64,000 bases of DNA from contig NZ_BCTC01000011.1 in assembly GCF_001571085.1 (NCBI RefSeq), positions 1 through 64,000 of the forward strand. Reading direction: 5' to 3'. The notes below the pieces were generated by a model. The model did not search any database and was not told the origin of the DNA. It saw nothing but the letters and a program-made list of their open reading frames with translations. This DNA comes from Azohydromonas lata NBRC 102462 (GTDB taxonomy: Bacteria > Pseudomonadota > Gammaproteobacteria > Burkholderiales > Burkholderiaceae_C). Below are positions 1 through 8,299 of the stretch, in pieces (within the stretch, counting starts at the first letter, position 1; each line of letters opens with the position of its first letter). The translations under genes and the position numbers were made by a program.

Positions 1-55
1 GAGGGCTCGAATTTGGGTACGCTTGCCCCGTAAATCAGCAATAGCCTGAAAATCC

Positions 56-1003
56 ATGATCGCCCGCCTGCAGCAGTTCATGACCATCAATTGGCTGCTC
101 ACCATCGTGGGCTGGTTCTGGTGGGCCTGGGCACATGAATATCGGCTGGCGGCCGTGCTGGGCACGGTTTTCCTGGCGACGCTGCATGCCGGCGTGCTGG
201 GCCTGGAACTGCTGCTCCAGTATTTTGTTTCCCGCCACGATGCCGTCCCGCCCGCATCCGTTCGCGCGCTCTTGAAAGCCTGGGCGGCGGAATGCATCAC
301 CGGCCTGCGCGTCTTCTGCCTGCGCCAGCCCTTTCAGCATGAGGCCGAACCGGACTACCTGCCGCCGCCTTCCGGCCGTCGCGGCGTGCTGCTGGTGCAC
401 GGCCTGGTCTGCAACCGCGGGGTGTGGTCCCCCTGGCTGCGCGTGCTGCGCGAGCACGGCGTCCCGGTGCTCGCGCCCAGCTTCGAACCGCCCTTCGGCC
501 TCATAGAAAGCTGGGTGCCCGGCGTGGACGCCGCCGTGCGCCGCCTGTACGCCGCCACGGGTGAGCCCGTCCTGATCGTCGCCCACAGCCTGGGTGGCCT
601 CGCGGTGCGTGCCTGGCTGCGCGGGGGAGGGGACGCGAGCCTGGTGGCCCGCGTCATCACCATCGCCTCGCCGCACCGCGGCACCTGGCTGGCCCGCTTC
701 GGGACGACGCCCAACGCCCGCCAGCTTCAGCTCGGCAGCCCGTGGTTGAAAAACCTGGCGCGCGACGAAGCCGCCGCGCCCCACGGCCTGCCCATGCATT
801 GCTTCTTCAGCGACTGCGACAACGTGGTGTTCCCGCCCTCGGTGGCCACGCTGCCGGGCGCGGAGAACCGGCTGTTGCGCGGCTGGGCCCACGTGGACCT
901 GCTGGAGGCGGCCGAGCTGCTGGACGCCGTGCTCCAGCACGCCGGGGCCGCCCCGGACGGCAGCGTCGCCTCCCGGCGCGCCGTCCCGCCCATGGCGCGG
1001 TGA
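56..1003 (+). CDS. Alpha/beta hydrolase, lipase/esterase-like, membrane-anchored
   Basis: Predicted serine hydrolase of the alpha/beta fold, 315 aa. The N-terminal ~60 residues hold two hydrophobic segments (NWLLTIVGWFWWAW and a Leu-rich stretch near residues 30-55), so the enzyme is probably tethered to the inner membrane. The fold is marked by an oxyanion HG motif (VLLVHG, about residue 110), the nucleophile elbow AHSLGG with Ser178 in GxSxG, and a C-terminal GWAHVD that supplies the likely catalytic His279. The substrate cannot be read from sequence; lipase or PGAP1-like esterase is the closest style. It is convergent with the EF-G-like gene, with one base between the stops. The ATG at 56 is the first in frame. 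Confidence 0.8.
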   Translation: MIARLQQFMTINWLLTIVGWFWWAWAHEYRLAAVLGTVFLATLHAGVLGLELLLQYFVSRHDAVPPASVRALLKAWAAECITGLRVFCLRQPFQHEAEPDYLPPPSGRRGVLLVHGLVCNRGVWSPWLRVLREHGVPVLAPSFEPPFGLIESWVPGVDAAVRRLYAATGEPVLIVAHSLGGLAVRAWLRGGGDASLVARVITIASPHRGTWLARFGTTPNARQLQLGSPWLKNLARDEAAAPHGLPMHCFFSDCDNVVFPPSVATLPGAENRLLRGWAHVDLLEAAELLDAVLQHAGAAPDGSVASRRAVPPMAR

Positions 1004-1004
1004 C

Positions 1005-3053
1005 TTACTCCTCGTCGCGCACCTTGAACTGGCCCACGAGCTGCTGCTGCGTGTTGGGCGGCACCGGGTCGTAGTGCGACAGCGCCAGCGTGTAGCGGCC
1101 CTGGCCACTGGTCATGGCGTTCAGCCGTGACTGGTAGTTGCTCAGCTCCGACAGCGGCACCTGCCCGCGGATCAGCATGCTCCCCGCCGCCCCGTTGTGC
1201 GTGCCGCTGACTTGGCCGCGGCGGGAGGAGAGATCGCCCGTGATGTCGCCCATGGCGCTTTCCGGCGCCAGGATTTCCACGTTGACGATGGGCTCCAGGA
1301 CGATGGGCCGCGCCTCGCGTATGGCCGTCATGAAGGCCTTGCGGCCCGCGGTGACGAAGGCGATTTCCTTGCTGTCCACGCTGTGGCTCTTGCCGTCCAG
1401 CACCACCACGCGCACGTCCACCACCGGATAGCCGGCGATGGCACCCAGGGCCAGCACTTCGCGCACGCCCTTTTCGACGGCCGGAATGAACTGCCCCGGA
1501 ATCGCGCCGCCCTTGACCTGGTCCACGAACTCGAACCCGGCGCCGCGCGGCAGCGGCTCCACGCGCAGCATCACTTCGCCGAACTGGCCGGCGCCGCCCG
1601 TCTGCTTCTTGTGGCGGTGGTGGCCCTGGGCCACGCCGGTGACGGTCTCGCGGTAGGCGATGCGCGGCGGCCGCGTCTGCACCTCGAACTTGTAGACCTC
1701 GCGCAGCCGCTCCAGCAGCACGCGCAGGTGCAGCTCGCCCAAGCCGTAGACGATGGTCTCGTTGGTCGCGGGCACGTGCTCGACCTTGAGGCACGGATCC
1801 TCGTCCAGCAGCTTGGTCAAGATTTCCCACATGCGCTGCTCGTCGCCGTGGCGCTTGGGCTCGATGGCCAGACCGTGCACGGGCACGGGGAAGTCCAGGG
1901 GCTGCAGGTGGATGTGGTCGTCTTCCGCCGCGTCGTGCAGCACGGCGTCGAAGTGCAGGTCGTCCACCTTGGCCACGGCGCAGAGGTCGCCCGGCAGCGC
2001 CTTGCTCACCTCCACGTGCTCCTTGCCCTGCAGCATGAAGAGGTGGTTGACCTTGAAGGGCTTACGGCCGTCGCCGATGTAGAGCAGGCTGTCCTTGGTG
2101 AGCGTGCCCTGGTGGATGCGGAAGATGCCCATCTTCCCGACGAAGGGGTCCACCGTGACCTTGAAGACGTGCGCCAGCACGTGCAGCGAGGGGTCGGGCT
2201 GCGCCTGCAGCGGCTGCGCCTCGTCGCCCTCGCCCTTGAGGAAGGCGGGCGGGTTGCCCTCGCCGGGGTGGGGCAGCAGTTTCACCATCACGTCCAGCAA
2301 CTGCGCCAGGCCCGCGCCCGTGCGCGAGGAGACGAAACACACGGGAATCAGGTGGCCTTCGCGCAGCGCCTGCTCCAGCGGCGCGTGCAGCTCGCTGGCG
2401 TCCACGTCGCCGTCGTTGAGGTAGCGCTCGACGAAGTCGCCGTCCACCTCCACCACCTGCTCCACGAGGGCGCGGTGCGCGTCCTCGACGGCGCCGAAGT
2501 CCGTCTGGCCCTCGCGGTTGAAGAAGCAGTCCACCACCTTGGCGCCGCCCTCGGCCGGCAGGTTCAGCGGCAGGCACTCGCGGCCGAAGGCCTCCTGCAG
2601 TTGCTTGAGCAGCGCGGGCAGGTCCACGCCCTGCGCGTCGATCTTGTTGACGATGACGAGCCGGTCCAGCCGGCGCTGGGCTGCGTACTCCATCATGCGC
2701 ACCGTCATGGGCTCTATGCCCACCGCGGCGTTGACGACCACCGCGGCCGTCTCCACCGCCTCCAGCGCCGGCAGCGACTGGCCGACGAAGTCCGGCGCAC
2801 CGGGGGTGTCTACGAAGTGAATGCGCGTGTCCTGGTGCTCCAGGTGCATGAGCGCCGCGCTCAGCGAATGCTGCATGCGGCGCTCCAGGGGATCGAAGTC
2901 GCTGACCGTGCTGCCGCGCTCCAGGCTGCCCGCGGCGCCTATGGCGCCTGCATGCAGCAGCAGCGCTTCGGCCAGCGAGGTCTTGCCGGAGGCCGCCGCG
3001 CCGACGAGGGCAAGCGTGCGGATGGCAGCGACGGAACGGGATGGGCTCGACAT
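1005..3053 (-). CDS. Elongation factor G-like GTPase (EF-G paralogue)
   Basis: Translational GTPase paralogue of EF-G, 682 aa, with G domain, domain II and EF-G domains III-V (GYPVVDVRV and TSGQG near the end are domain IV/V signatures). The P-loop is GAAASGKTS, the DxxG motif is VDTPG and the NKxD motif is VNKID. The switch I region that reads RGITIT in canonical EF-G is RMQHSLS here, so the usual Mg-binding Thr is not obvious. This places it in the EF-G-like group rather than the essential FusA; its cellular role is unknown. Start ATG 3053 was chosen because AAGGAG lies 5 bases upstream and homology begins there; an in-frame extension to 3224 looks non-coding. It is monocistronic, with GC palindromes in its leader. 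Confidence 0.9.
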   Translation of the reverse strand: MSSPSRSVAAIRTLALVGAAASGKTSLAEALLLHAGAIGAAGSLERGSTVSDFDPLERRMQHSLSAALMHLEHQDTRIHFVDTPGAPDFVGQSLPALEAVETAAVVVNAAVGIEPMTVRMMEYAAQRRLDRLVIVNKIDAQGVDLPALLKQLQEAFGRECLPLNLPAEGGAKVVDCFFNREGQTDFGAVEDAHRALVEQVVEVDGDFVERYLNDGDVDASELHAPLEQALREGHLIPVCFVSSRTGAGLAQLLDVMVKLLPHPGEGNPPAFLKGEGDEAQPLQAQPDPSLHVLAHVFKVTVDPFVGKMGIFRIHQGTLTKDSLLYIGDGRKPFKVNHLFMLQGKEHVEVSKALPGDLCAVAKVDDLHFDAVLHDAAEDDHIHLQPLDFPVPVHGLAIEPKRHGDEQRMWEILTKLLDEDPCLKVEHVPATNETIVYGLGELHLRVLLERLREVYKFEVQTRPPRIAYRETVTGVAQGHHRHKKQTGGAGQFGEVMLRVEPLPRGAGFEFVDQVKGGAIPGQFIPAVEKGVREVLALGAIAGYPVVDVRVVVLDGKSHSVDSKEIAFVTAGRKAFMTAIREARPIVLEPIVNVEILAPESAMGDITGDLSSRRGQVSGTHNGAAGSMLIRGQVPLSELSNYQSRLNAMTSGQGRYTLALSHYDPVPPNTQQQLVGQFKVRDEE

Positions 3054-3120
3054 GGCGGTCTCCTTCTGCGCCGGCCCCGTGGCAAGCGCGCTGCTGAGGT
3101 GGAAATCCAGCGTAAGTGAT

Positions 3121-3150
3121 CGCCCCGGGGCGCACAAGGCGCGCGCCTTG
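3121..3150. promoter_or_regulatory. Two GC-rich palindromes upstream of the EF-G-like gene
   Basis: A 12-bp perfect palindrome (CGCCCCGGGGCG, 3121-3132) is followed two bases later by a 16-bp perfect palindrome (CAAGGCGCGCGCCTTG, 3135-3150). They lie 68-97 bases upstream of the EF-G-like start codon. They could be operator sites or leader hairpins; no matching regulator is recognised. Confidence 0.45.
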
Positions 3151-3227
3151 CGCCATGTCGTGGTGCGTGTCATAGACCGTTGCGGCCCATCAAGGCGCGT
3201 GCGGCCTGGGTGGGCTGCGGCCACATC

Positions 3228-3303
3228 GTTCGCCTGCGTGCCCGCCGAGCCCCATTAAATGGGCAGCATTGTTCAGATTTCTGAACGATGCGGCCTGCGA
3301 AAG
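3228..3303 (-). repeat. Composite two-palindrome intergenic repeat, copy 1
   Basis: About 76 bp shared with 26550-26626. The conserved core is CCCATT-A-AATGGG (3251-3263), a 3-base spacer, then a 24-bp inverted repeat with arms CATTGTTCAGA/TCTGAACGATG around TT (3267-3290), then CGGCC. Homology also extends upstream (GTTC, CGTGCCCG, GAGCCC in the same spacing). It lies about 20 bp past the stop of the minus-strand UPF0104 gene. There is no U-tract, so it is not a simple intrinsic terminator. It resembles a REP-type or 3'-end element. Confidence 0.75.
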
Positions 3304-3322
3304 CGTTTCGCCCGCGCCGTGC

Positions 3323-4330
3323 TCAGGACTGCGGGCGGGCCGTGCGCGGCTGGCGTGCGGCGGCCGCGCGCCCCCGGCGCAGCCGCGCTTCCAGCCCCAG
3401 GTACACCAGCGCCGCCACCGCCAGCGGCAGCAGGTAGAAGAGGGCCCTGTAGGCCAGCAGCGCCGCCAGCAACTGGGCCTCGGGCTGGCGGCCCGCCAGC
3501 AGCGACATGAACACCGCCTCCAGCACGCCCAGGCCCGCGGGCACGCGCAGCGCGATCACGGCCATGCTGGTGAGCATCAAGGCACCCAGCACCGTGGGGT
3601 AGTCCACCCCGCCGTGCAGCAGCACGTAGAGCACGCCGGCCACGAAGGACCAGTGCAGGGCCGAGAGCCCAACCTGCGCCAGCGCCAGCCCCGCGCGCGG
3701 CAGCTCCAGCCGGTGGCCGCGCAGCGTCCACAGCCGCCGCCGCGACCAGCGGCAGGCCGCCAGGTACAGCCCAACCACCGCCAGCAGCGCCGCGCCCACC
3801 AGGCGCAGCGCGTGCGGGCTCAGGGGCGCGTCCGGCGGCAGGTGCACCAGCCCACTGGCGAACACCGCGCCGGCCAGTGCCGCGTACCCGATCCAGTTGG
3901 TCAGCAGGCTGATGCCCCAGACGCGCACGATGGTCGCCATGGGCAGGCCCTGGCGCGCATAGAGGCGCAGCCGCAGCGCCACGCCGCCCACCATGGAACC
4001 CAGGTTGAGGTTGGCCGCGAAGCTCACGAAGGCCGTGGCCGCCACGCGCGGCGCGCTCAGGTGGTGGCCGCTGTAGAAGCGGCCCAGCAGGTCGTAGCCG
4101 GTGTAGAGCGCATGTGCCGCCGCCACGGTGAGCGCGGCCAGCAGCAGCGTGCCGGGCCGGTAGTCCAGCAGCGCGGCCCAAGCGGCGGCCCAATCCAGGC
4201 TGCGTGCACGCCAGGCGATGAAGCTCAGCAGCGCCAGCAGCGCCAGCACCAGCAGCGGGCGGCGCACATGGGCCCAGGCATGTGCCCAGGGGTGGGCCGG
4301 CGGCGCGTGGCGGGCCACGGCGCGCTCCAT
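3323..4330 (-). CDS. UPF0104 / lysylphosphatidylglycerol synthase-type integral membrane protein
   Basis: Polytopic inner-membrane protein of 335 aa with about eight hydrophobic segments, resembling the flippase-like membrane domain of the LPG synthase/UPF0104 family (for example YbhN next to clsB and ybhP in Escherichia coli). Start ATG 4330 overlaps the stop codon of the cardiolipin synthase gene (ATGA), so the two are translationally coupled; an in-frame extension to 4660 is a shadow of the cls gene. The gene order EEP phosphatase, cls, UPF0104 matches the E. coli ybhP-clsB-ybhN arrangement, which supports a role in phospholipid transport or remodelling. The C-terminal tail is Arg/Ala-rich and presumably cytoplasmic. 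Confidence 0.85.
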   Translation of the reverse strand: MERAVARHAPPAHPWAHAWAHVRRPLLVLALLALLSFIAWRARSLDWAAAWAALLDYRPGTLLLAALTVAAAHALYTGYDLLGRFYSGHHLSAPRVAATAFVSFAANLNLGSMVGGVALRLRLYARQGLPMATIVRVWGISLLTNWIGYAALAGAVFASGLVHLPPDAPLSPHALRLVGAALLAVVGLYLAACRWSRRRLWTLRGHRLELPRAGLALAQVGLSALHWSFVAGVLYVLLHGGVDYPTVLGALMLTSMAVIALRVPAGLGVLEAVFMSLLAGRQPEAQLLAALLAYRALFYLLPLAVAALVYLGLEARLRRGRAAAARQPRTARPQS

Positions 4331-5580
4331 CAGTGCGGCGCGTGGTTGGGCGCCTCGGGGTGCACGTCCACCTGGCGCCGCCCAATGAAGGAGCGAATGA
4401 ACTTGCCTTGCCGCGGCAGCATGTCGGCCCAACTGGGGAAGTGGCGCAGCAGGTGGAAGGCCAGCGCGCCGGTGACGTAGCGCCACATCGTCCGCTTGGG
4501 CAGCGCCTCGCGGCCCATCTCGCGGCACTCGTGGTCCATCAGGCGCTGCAGCCGGCGGCGCAGCTCGGCGGCGAAGCCGGGGTCGCGGATGAGCAGGTTG
4601 GCTTCGAGGTTGAGCGACAGGCTCAGCGGGTCCAGGTTGCTGGAGCCCACGGTGGCCCATTCGCCGTCCACCACCGCCACCTTGCCGTGCAGCGGGCGCT
4701 TGCAGTACTCGTGCACGTGCACGCCGTCCTTGACCAGCGAGTGGTAGAGCATGCGCGCGCCTATGCGCACGATGGCCATGTCCGGCTCGCCCTGCAGGAT
4801 GAGGTGCACCGCCACCCCGCGCCGCGCCGCCCGGCGCAGCTCGCGCAGCAGCCGGTAGCCGGGGAAGAAGTAGGCGTTGGCGATGACGATCTCGCGCTTG
4901 GCCGTGCGTATGGCCATGCGGTAGCAGCGCTCGATGTCGTTGGGGTGGCGCTCGTTGTCGCGCGTCACCAGCGCCGCGTAGGCGTCGCCCACGGCCGGCA
5001 GCGGCGCGGGCGGGCGGGGCTTTTCCTGGCGCTTGAAACCCTGGCGCATCCAGCGCACCAGCGCGCTGCGCACGGGGGCCAGCACCTGGTGGACGAAGCC
5101 ATGCACCTGCTGCACCACGGGGCCTTCGATCTGCACCGCGTAGTCCTGCTTGGACTCGGGGCCGCTGATGGCCAGGTGGTCCACGGAGAAGTTGATGCCG
5201 CCTATGAAGGCGCGCTCGCCGTCAATCACCACGATCTTGCGGTGCATGCGGCGCACGAGGTTGTAGCGCAGGCCCAGCAGGCGCGGGCGGGGGTCGTAGA
5301 CGTGCAGCCGCACGCCCGCGTCGGTCAGCGCCCGGATGAACTCGTCCGAGAGGTCGGGCGAGCCGTAGCCGTCCACCGTCAGGTCCACCTGCACGCCGCG
5401 GCCGGCCACTTCCAGCAGCACGGCGTGGAGCTGTTGCCCCACCGGGTCGTCGAACAGGATGAAGGTTTCGATCACCACCTCGCGCCGGGCCTGGGAGATG
5501 GCCTCGAAGACGCGCGGGTAGTACTCCTCGCCGTTTTCCAGCAGCTCGATGCGGTTGCCCGCTTGCCAAGTGAGTTTCAC
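4330..5580 (-). CDS. clsB: Cardiolipin synthase, ClsB type (PLD family)
   Basis: Phospholipase D-superfamily enzyme making cardiolipin from phosphatidylglycerol or phosphatidylethanolamine. It is 416 aa, close to E. coli ClsB. Two HKD half-sites are visible: HRKIVVIDGERAFIGGIN near residue 120 and HGKVAVVDGEWATVGSSN near residue 300. Each is followed by the usual Asp and Asn/Ser pattern. I chose the GTG at 5580 (protein begins VKLTWQAGNRIELLENG) because it overlaps the upstream stop as GTGA and because the in-frame extension to 5793 is a low-complexity Ala/Pro/Arg shadow of the upstream gene. Third gene of a coupled four-gene block. Membrane-associated. Confidence 0.92.
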   Translation of the reverse strand: MKLTWQAGNRIELLENGEEYYPRVFEAISQARREVVIETFILFDDPVGQQLHAVLLEVAGRGVQVDLTVDGYGSPDLSDEFIRALTDAGVRLHVYDPRPRLLGLRYNLVRRMHRKIVVIDGERAFIGGINFSVDHLAISGPESKQDYAVQIEGPVVQQVHGFVHQVLAPVRSALVRWMRQGFKRQEKPRPPAPLPAVGDAYAALVTRDNERHPNDIERCYRMAIRTAKREIVIANAYFFPGYRLLRELRRAARRGVAVHLILQGEPDMAIVRIGARMLYHSLVKDGVHVHEYCKRPLHGKVAVVDGEWATVGSSNLDPLSLSLNLEANLLIRDPGFAAELRRRLQRLMDHECREMGREALPKRTMWRYVTGALAFHLLRHFPSWADMLPRQGKFIRSFIGRRQVDVHPEAPNHAPH

Positions 5581-6458
5581 AGCATCACCTCCGCCGCCAG
5601 CGGCGCGTGGTCCGACAGGTGCGACCAGGGCCGCTTGGGCAAGCCAATGGGCGCGTGGCGCAGGTTGCGCACGTAGATGCGGTCCAGCCGCAGCACCGGG
5701 TGCCGGGCCGGGAAGGTGCGCGGCGCGCGGCCGTGGGCGTGGGCGTGCACCTCCTGCAGGTGCAGCTCGCGCAACAGCCGCTGGTGGGCGCACAGCCGCC
5801 AGTCGTTGAAGTCGCCCGCGATCACCAGCGGCGCCTGCGCCGGCACGGCGTCGTGCAGCAACTGGCCCAACAAATCCACCTGGCGCTGGCGCTGCGACTC
5901 GCGCAGCCCCAGGTGCACGCAGATGGCGTGCAGCGGGTATTCGGAGTTGGGCAGCTCCAGCTCGCAGTGCAGCAGGCCGCGCTTTTCGACGCCGTCCAGG
6001 TCCAGGCTCACGTCCACGTTGCGATGGCGCAGGATGGGGAATTTGGACAGCAGCGCGTTGCCGTGGTGGCCTGAGGGCGAGACGGCGTTGCGCCCGTAGG
6101 CGTGCTGGTGCCAGATGGTGTCGGCCAGGAACTCGTACTGCGGCATGCGCGCCAGCGCCTGGGCCGCGCCGCCGGCCGCGGCCGCACCGGGCAGGGGGCG
6201 GGGCTCGTGGCGCCGCGCGCCCTTGCCGGCCAGGGTGTGCACGGCGCGCAGGTCGTGCTTGTGCGAGGCCGCGCCGGCCACCTCCTGCAGGAAGACGATG
6301 TCCGCGCCCGTGCCGCGCACCGCCTCGCGGATTTCCGAGAGCACGTAGCGGCGGTTCATGGCCGTGAAGCCCTTGTGCAGGTTGAGCGTGAGCACGCGGA
6401 TGTGCGCGGCGCCGTCCAGGGCGGGCTCATCGCGGCGCAGCGGAACGGGCAGTCGCAT
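5577..6458 (-). CDS. Endonuclease/exonuclease/phosphatase (EEP) family protein, YbhP-like
   Basis: EEP-fold metal-dependent phosphoesterase of about 293 aa. Visible family motifs are LTLNLHKG near the N terminus, FLQEV (metal-binding Glu), the central LGLRESQRQRQ, GDFNDW (Asp/Asn pair) and the terminal SDHAPLAAEV with the catalytic Asp-His. The family includes DNases, sphingomyelinases and inositol phosphatases; next to clsB, a phospholipid or phosphodiester substrate is the reasonable guess. ATG 6458 (MRLPV) is preferred over the TTG three codons upstream. Its end overlaps the cls start by 4 bases. Confidence 0.85.
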   Translation of the reverse strand: MRLPVPLRRDEPALDGAAHIRVLTLNLHKGFTAMNRRYVLSEIREAVRGTGADIVFLQEVAGAASHKHDLRAVHTLAGKGARRHEPRPLPGAAAAGGAAQALARMPQYEFLADTIWHQHAYGRNAVSPSGHHGNALLSKFPILRHRNVDVSLDLDGVEKRGLLHCELELPNSEYPLHAICVHLGLRESQRQRQVDLLGQLLHDAVPAQAPLVIAGDFNDWRLCAHQRLLRELHLQEVHAHAHGRAPRTFPARHPVLRLDRIYVRNLRHAPIGLPKRPWSHLSDHAPLAAEVML

Positions 6459-6472
6459 CGCAGCCAAGGCGC

Positions 6473-6640
6473 TCAGGCCTGCATGGCCTGCGCGCAGGCG
6501 TTGCAGAGGTCCAGGGACGACAGCCGCTCCTCCGCCGGCCGCGGGAAAGCCTCGTCGTCCGGCGGCAGGTCGTCCAGTCCCGGCTCGCCGCCGTAGAACC
6601 AGCGCTGGATGCCGTCCAGCCGCTCCTGCAGGTCGTTCAT
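6473..6640 (-). CDS. Small acidic protein of unknown function (55 aa)
   Basis: A 55-residue reading frame starting MNDLQERLDGIQRWFYGG and rich in Asp/Glu, ending LCNACAQAMQA. The CNAC pair suggests possible metal binding or a disulfide. It is preceded by AAGGAG 6-7 bases before the ATG and sits 14 bases upstream of the EEP gene, so it is probably the first gene of that operon. I do not recognise the family. The good ribosome-binding site, the tight spacing and the non-repetitive amino-acid composition argue that it is real. Confidence 0.6.
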   Translation of the reverse strand: MNDLQERLDGIQRWFYGGEPGLDDLPPDDEAFPRPAEERLSSLDLCNACAQAMQA

Positions 6641-6742
6641 GGGGTGCTCCTTGCGTGCTTGTGATCGCTCAGGAGCAATGGTTGCGCCCAGGGGCGCGGC
6701 CGTCAGGCGGCGGCGGCCGCATCCGTGCGTAGGAAGCGGCCT

Positions 6743-6767
6743 ACCCGCCGCGAGGGCCGCGGCGGGT
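6743..6767 (-). terminator. Possible hairpin downstream of AMP nucleosidase
   Basis: ACCCGCCGC and GCGGCGGGT form a 9-bp stem with a 7-base loop, 15-40 bases past the amn stop on the minus strand. No U-tract follows, so it may be only an mRNA-stabilising hairpin. Confidence 0.35.
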
Positions 6768-6782
6768 GCGGGAGAGGGCGCC

Positions 6783-8270
6783 TTACTGGAAGGCCACCTC
6801 GTTGAAGCTGCGCAGCTTGCGGCTGTGGAGCTGGTCCAGGCGCTGCTGGCGCAGGATGTCTATGGCCCGCATGCCTATGCGCAGGTGCTGGTCCACGCGC
6901 TCGCGGTAGAAGTGGTTGGCCATGCCGGGGAGCTTGATTTCGCCGTGCAAGGGCTTGTCGCTCACGCACAGCAGGGTGCCGTAGGGCACGCGGAACCTGA
7001 AACCGTTGGTGGCAATGGTGGCGGACTCCATGTCCAGCGCCACGGCGCGGCTCTGGCTGAAGCGGCGCTCCGGACCCGGATGCGGCAGCAGCTCCCAGTT
7101 GCGGTTGTCGGTGGAGGCCACCGTGCCGGTGCGCAGGATGCGCTTGAGCTCGAAGCCGCGCAGTTGCGTCACGTCTTCCACCGCCTGTTCCAGCGCGACC
7201 TGGATTTCGGCCAGCGCGGGGATGGGCACCCACAGCGGCATTTCCTCGTCGAGCACGTGGTCCTCGCGCACGTAGCCGTGGGCCAGCACGTAGTCGCCGA
7301 GCTGCTGCGTGTTGCGCAGGCCTGCGCAGTGGCCGAGCATGATCCAGGCGTGCGGGCGCAGCACGGCCACGTGGTCGGTGATGGTCTTGGCGTTGGCCGG
7401 GCCCACGCCGATGTTGACCATGGTGATGCCGGCGCGGTCCGGCCGCACCAGGTGGTAGGCGGGCATCTGCGGCAGCCGCGGCGGCGCGGCGCCCAGGGCG
7501 TCGCCGGGTTGCGCGGCGTGGCCGGCACGGCGCGTGACCACGTTGCCCGGCTCTATGAAGGCGCAGTAGCCGTCGGCGGCCTCGTCGCCCTCGGGCGCGG
7601 CCATGAGGCTGCGGCCCAAGCGGACGAACTCGTCGATGTAGAACTGGTAGTTGGTGAAGAGCAGGAAGTTCTGGAAGTGCTCCGGCGCCGTGCCCGTGTA
7701 GTGGCGCAGCCGGTGCAGCGAGTAGTCCACGCGCGGCCCGGTGAAGAGGGCCAGCGGCATGGGCTGCCCCGGCGGCGTCTCGTGCGTGCCGTTGGCGATG
7801 CCGTCGTCCATGGCCGCCAGGTCGGGCAAATCGAAGAGGTCGCGCATGCGCTGGCGGCGCTCGGCGCTCATGGTCCCCTCGATGTGGTCGTGCTCCGAGA
7901 ACGAGAAGTGGATGGGAATGGGTTGAGTACTCATCCCCACCTCCAGCGCCACGCCGTGGTTGCGCAGCAGCAGCTCGAACTGCTCCAGGTAGTAGTCGCC
8001 GAAGAGGTCCGGGCGCGTGAGCGTGGTCTCGTAGCTGCCCGGTCCGGCCACGAAGCCGTAGGCCAGGCGCGAGTCGGCGCGCGCAACGGTGTCTGTGTGT
8101 ACGCGGACGAAGGGATAGCAGGCGCGCACCCTTCGCGCCGGGTCGGTGCCGGCCACGAATTCCTGCAGGGACTGGCGCAGGTGCGTGATGCCGATGTCGT
8201 AGATGTGGCGGGCATGCGCCAGCGCCGCCTCGGCGCTGGTGAACGATTGGGTCGCGATGAGGGTGGGCAT
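6783..8270 (-). CDS. amn: AMP nucleosidase
   Basis: Cleaves AMP to adenine and ribose 5-phosphate in purine salvage and adenylate balance; cytosolic. It is 495 aa, against 484 in E. coli. It has an N-terminal AMP nucleosidase-specific domain (residues about 1-170, with LAYGFVAGPGSYETTLTRPDLF) and a C-terminal nucleoside phosphorylase fold (ITMVNIGVGPANAKT and VALDMESATIATNGFRFRVP, where the MES Glu binds ribose). ATG 8270 (MPTLIATQSF) starts the family homology; an in-frame extension to 8327 runs into the divergent minC promoter region. It is transcribed away from minC. Direct and inverted repeats lie in the shared spacer. Confidence 0.95.
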   Translation of the reverse strand: MPTLIATQSFTSAEAALAHARHIYDIGITHLRQSLQEFVAGTDPARRVRACYPFVRVHTDTVARADSRLAYGFVAGPGSYETTLTRPDLFGDYYLEQFELLLRNHGVALEVGMSTQPIPIHFSFSEHDHIEGTMSAERRQRMRDLFDLPDLAAMDDGIANGTHETPPGQPMPLALFTGPRVDYSLHRLRHYTGTAPEHFQNFLLFTNYQFYIDEFVRLGRSLMAAPEGDEAADGYCAFIEPGNVVTRRAGHAAQPGDALGAAPPRLPQMPAYHLVRPDRAGITMVNIGVGPANAKTITDHVAVLRPHAWIMLGHCAGLRNTQQLGDYVLAHGYVREDHVLDEEMPLWVPIPALAEIQVALEQAVEDVTQLRGFELKRILRTGTVASTDNRNWELLPHPGPERRFSQSRAVALDMESATIATNGFRFRVPYGTLLCVSDKPLHGEIKLPGMANHFYRERVDQHLRIGMRAIDILRQQRLDQLHSRKLRSFNEVAFQ

Positions 8271-8299
8271 GAGCCATTGTGGCTTGCTCACAATGCTGC

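Noticed and set aside
1197-3119. 640-aa open frame on the plus strand opposite the EF-G-like gene
   Set aside because: It is the antisense mirror of a well-conserved protein, rich in His/Gln/Val/Arg as expected for a high-GC shadow frame, with no motif or ribosome-binding site.
3269-4480. 403-aa plus-strand frame across the UPF0104 gene
   Set aside because: Gln/Arg/His-rich low-complexity shadow of a membrane protein gene; no start signal.
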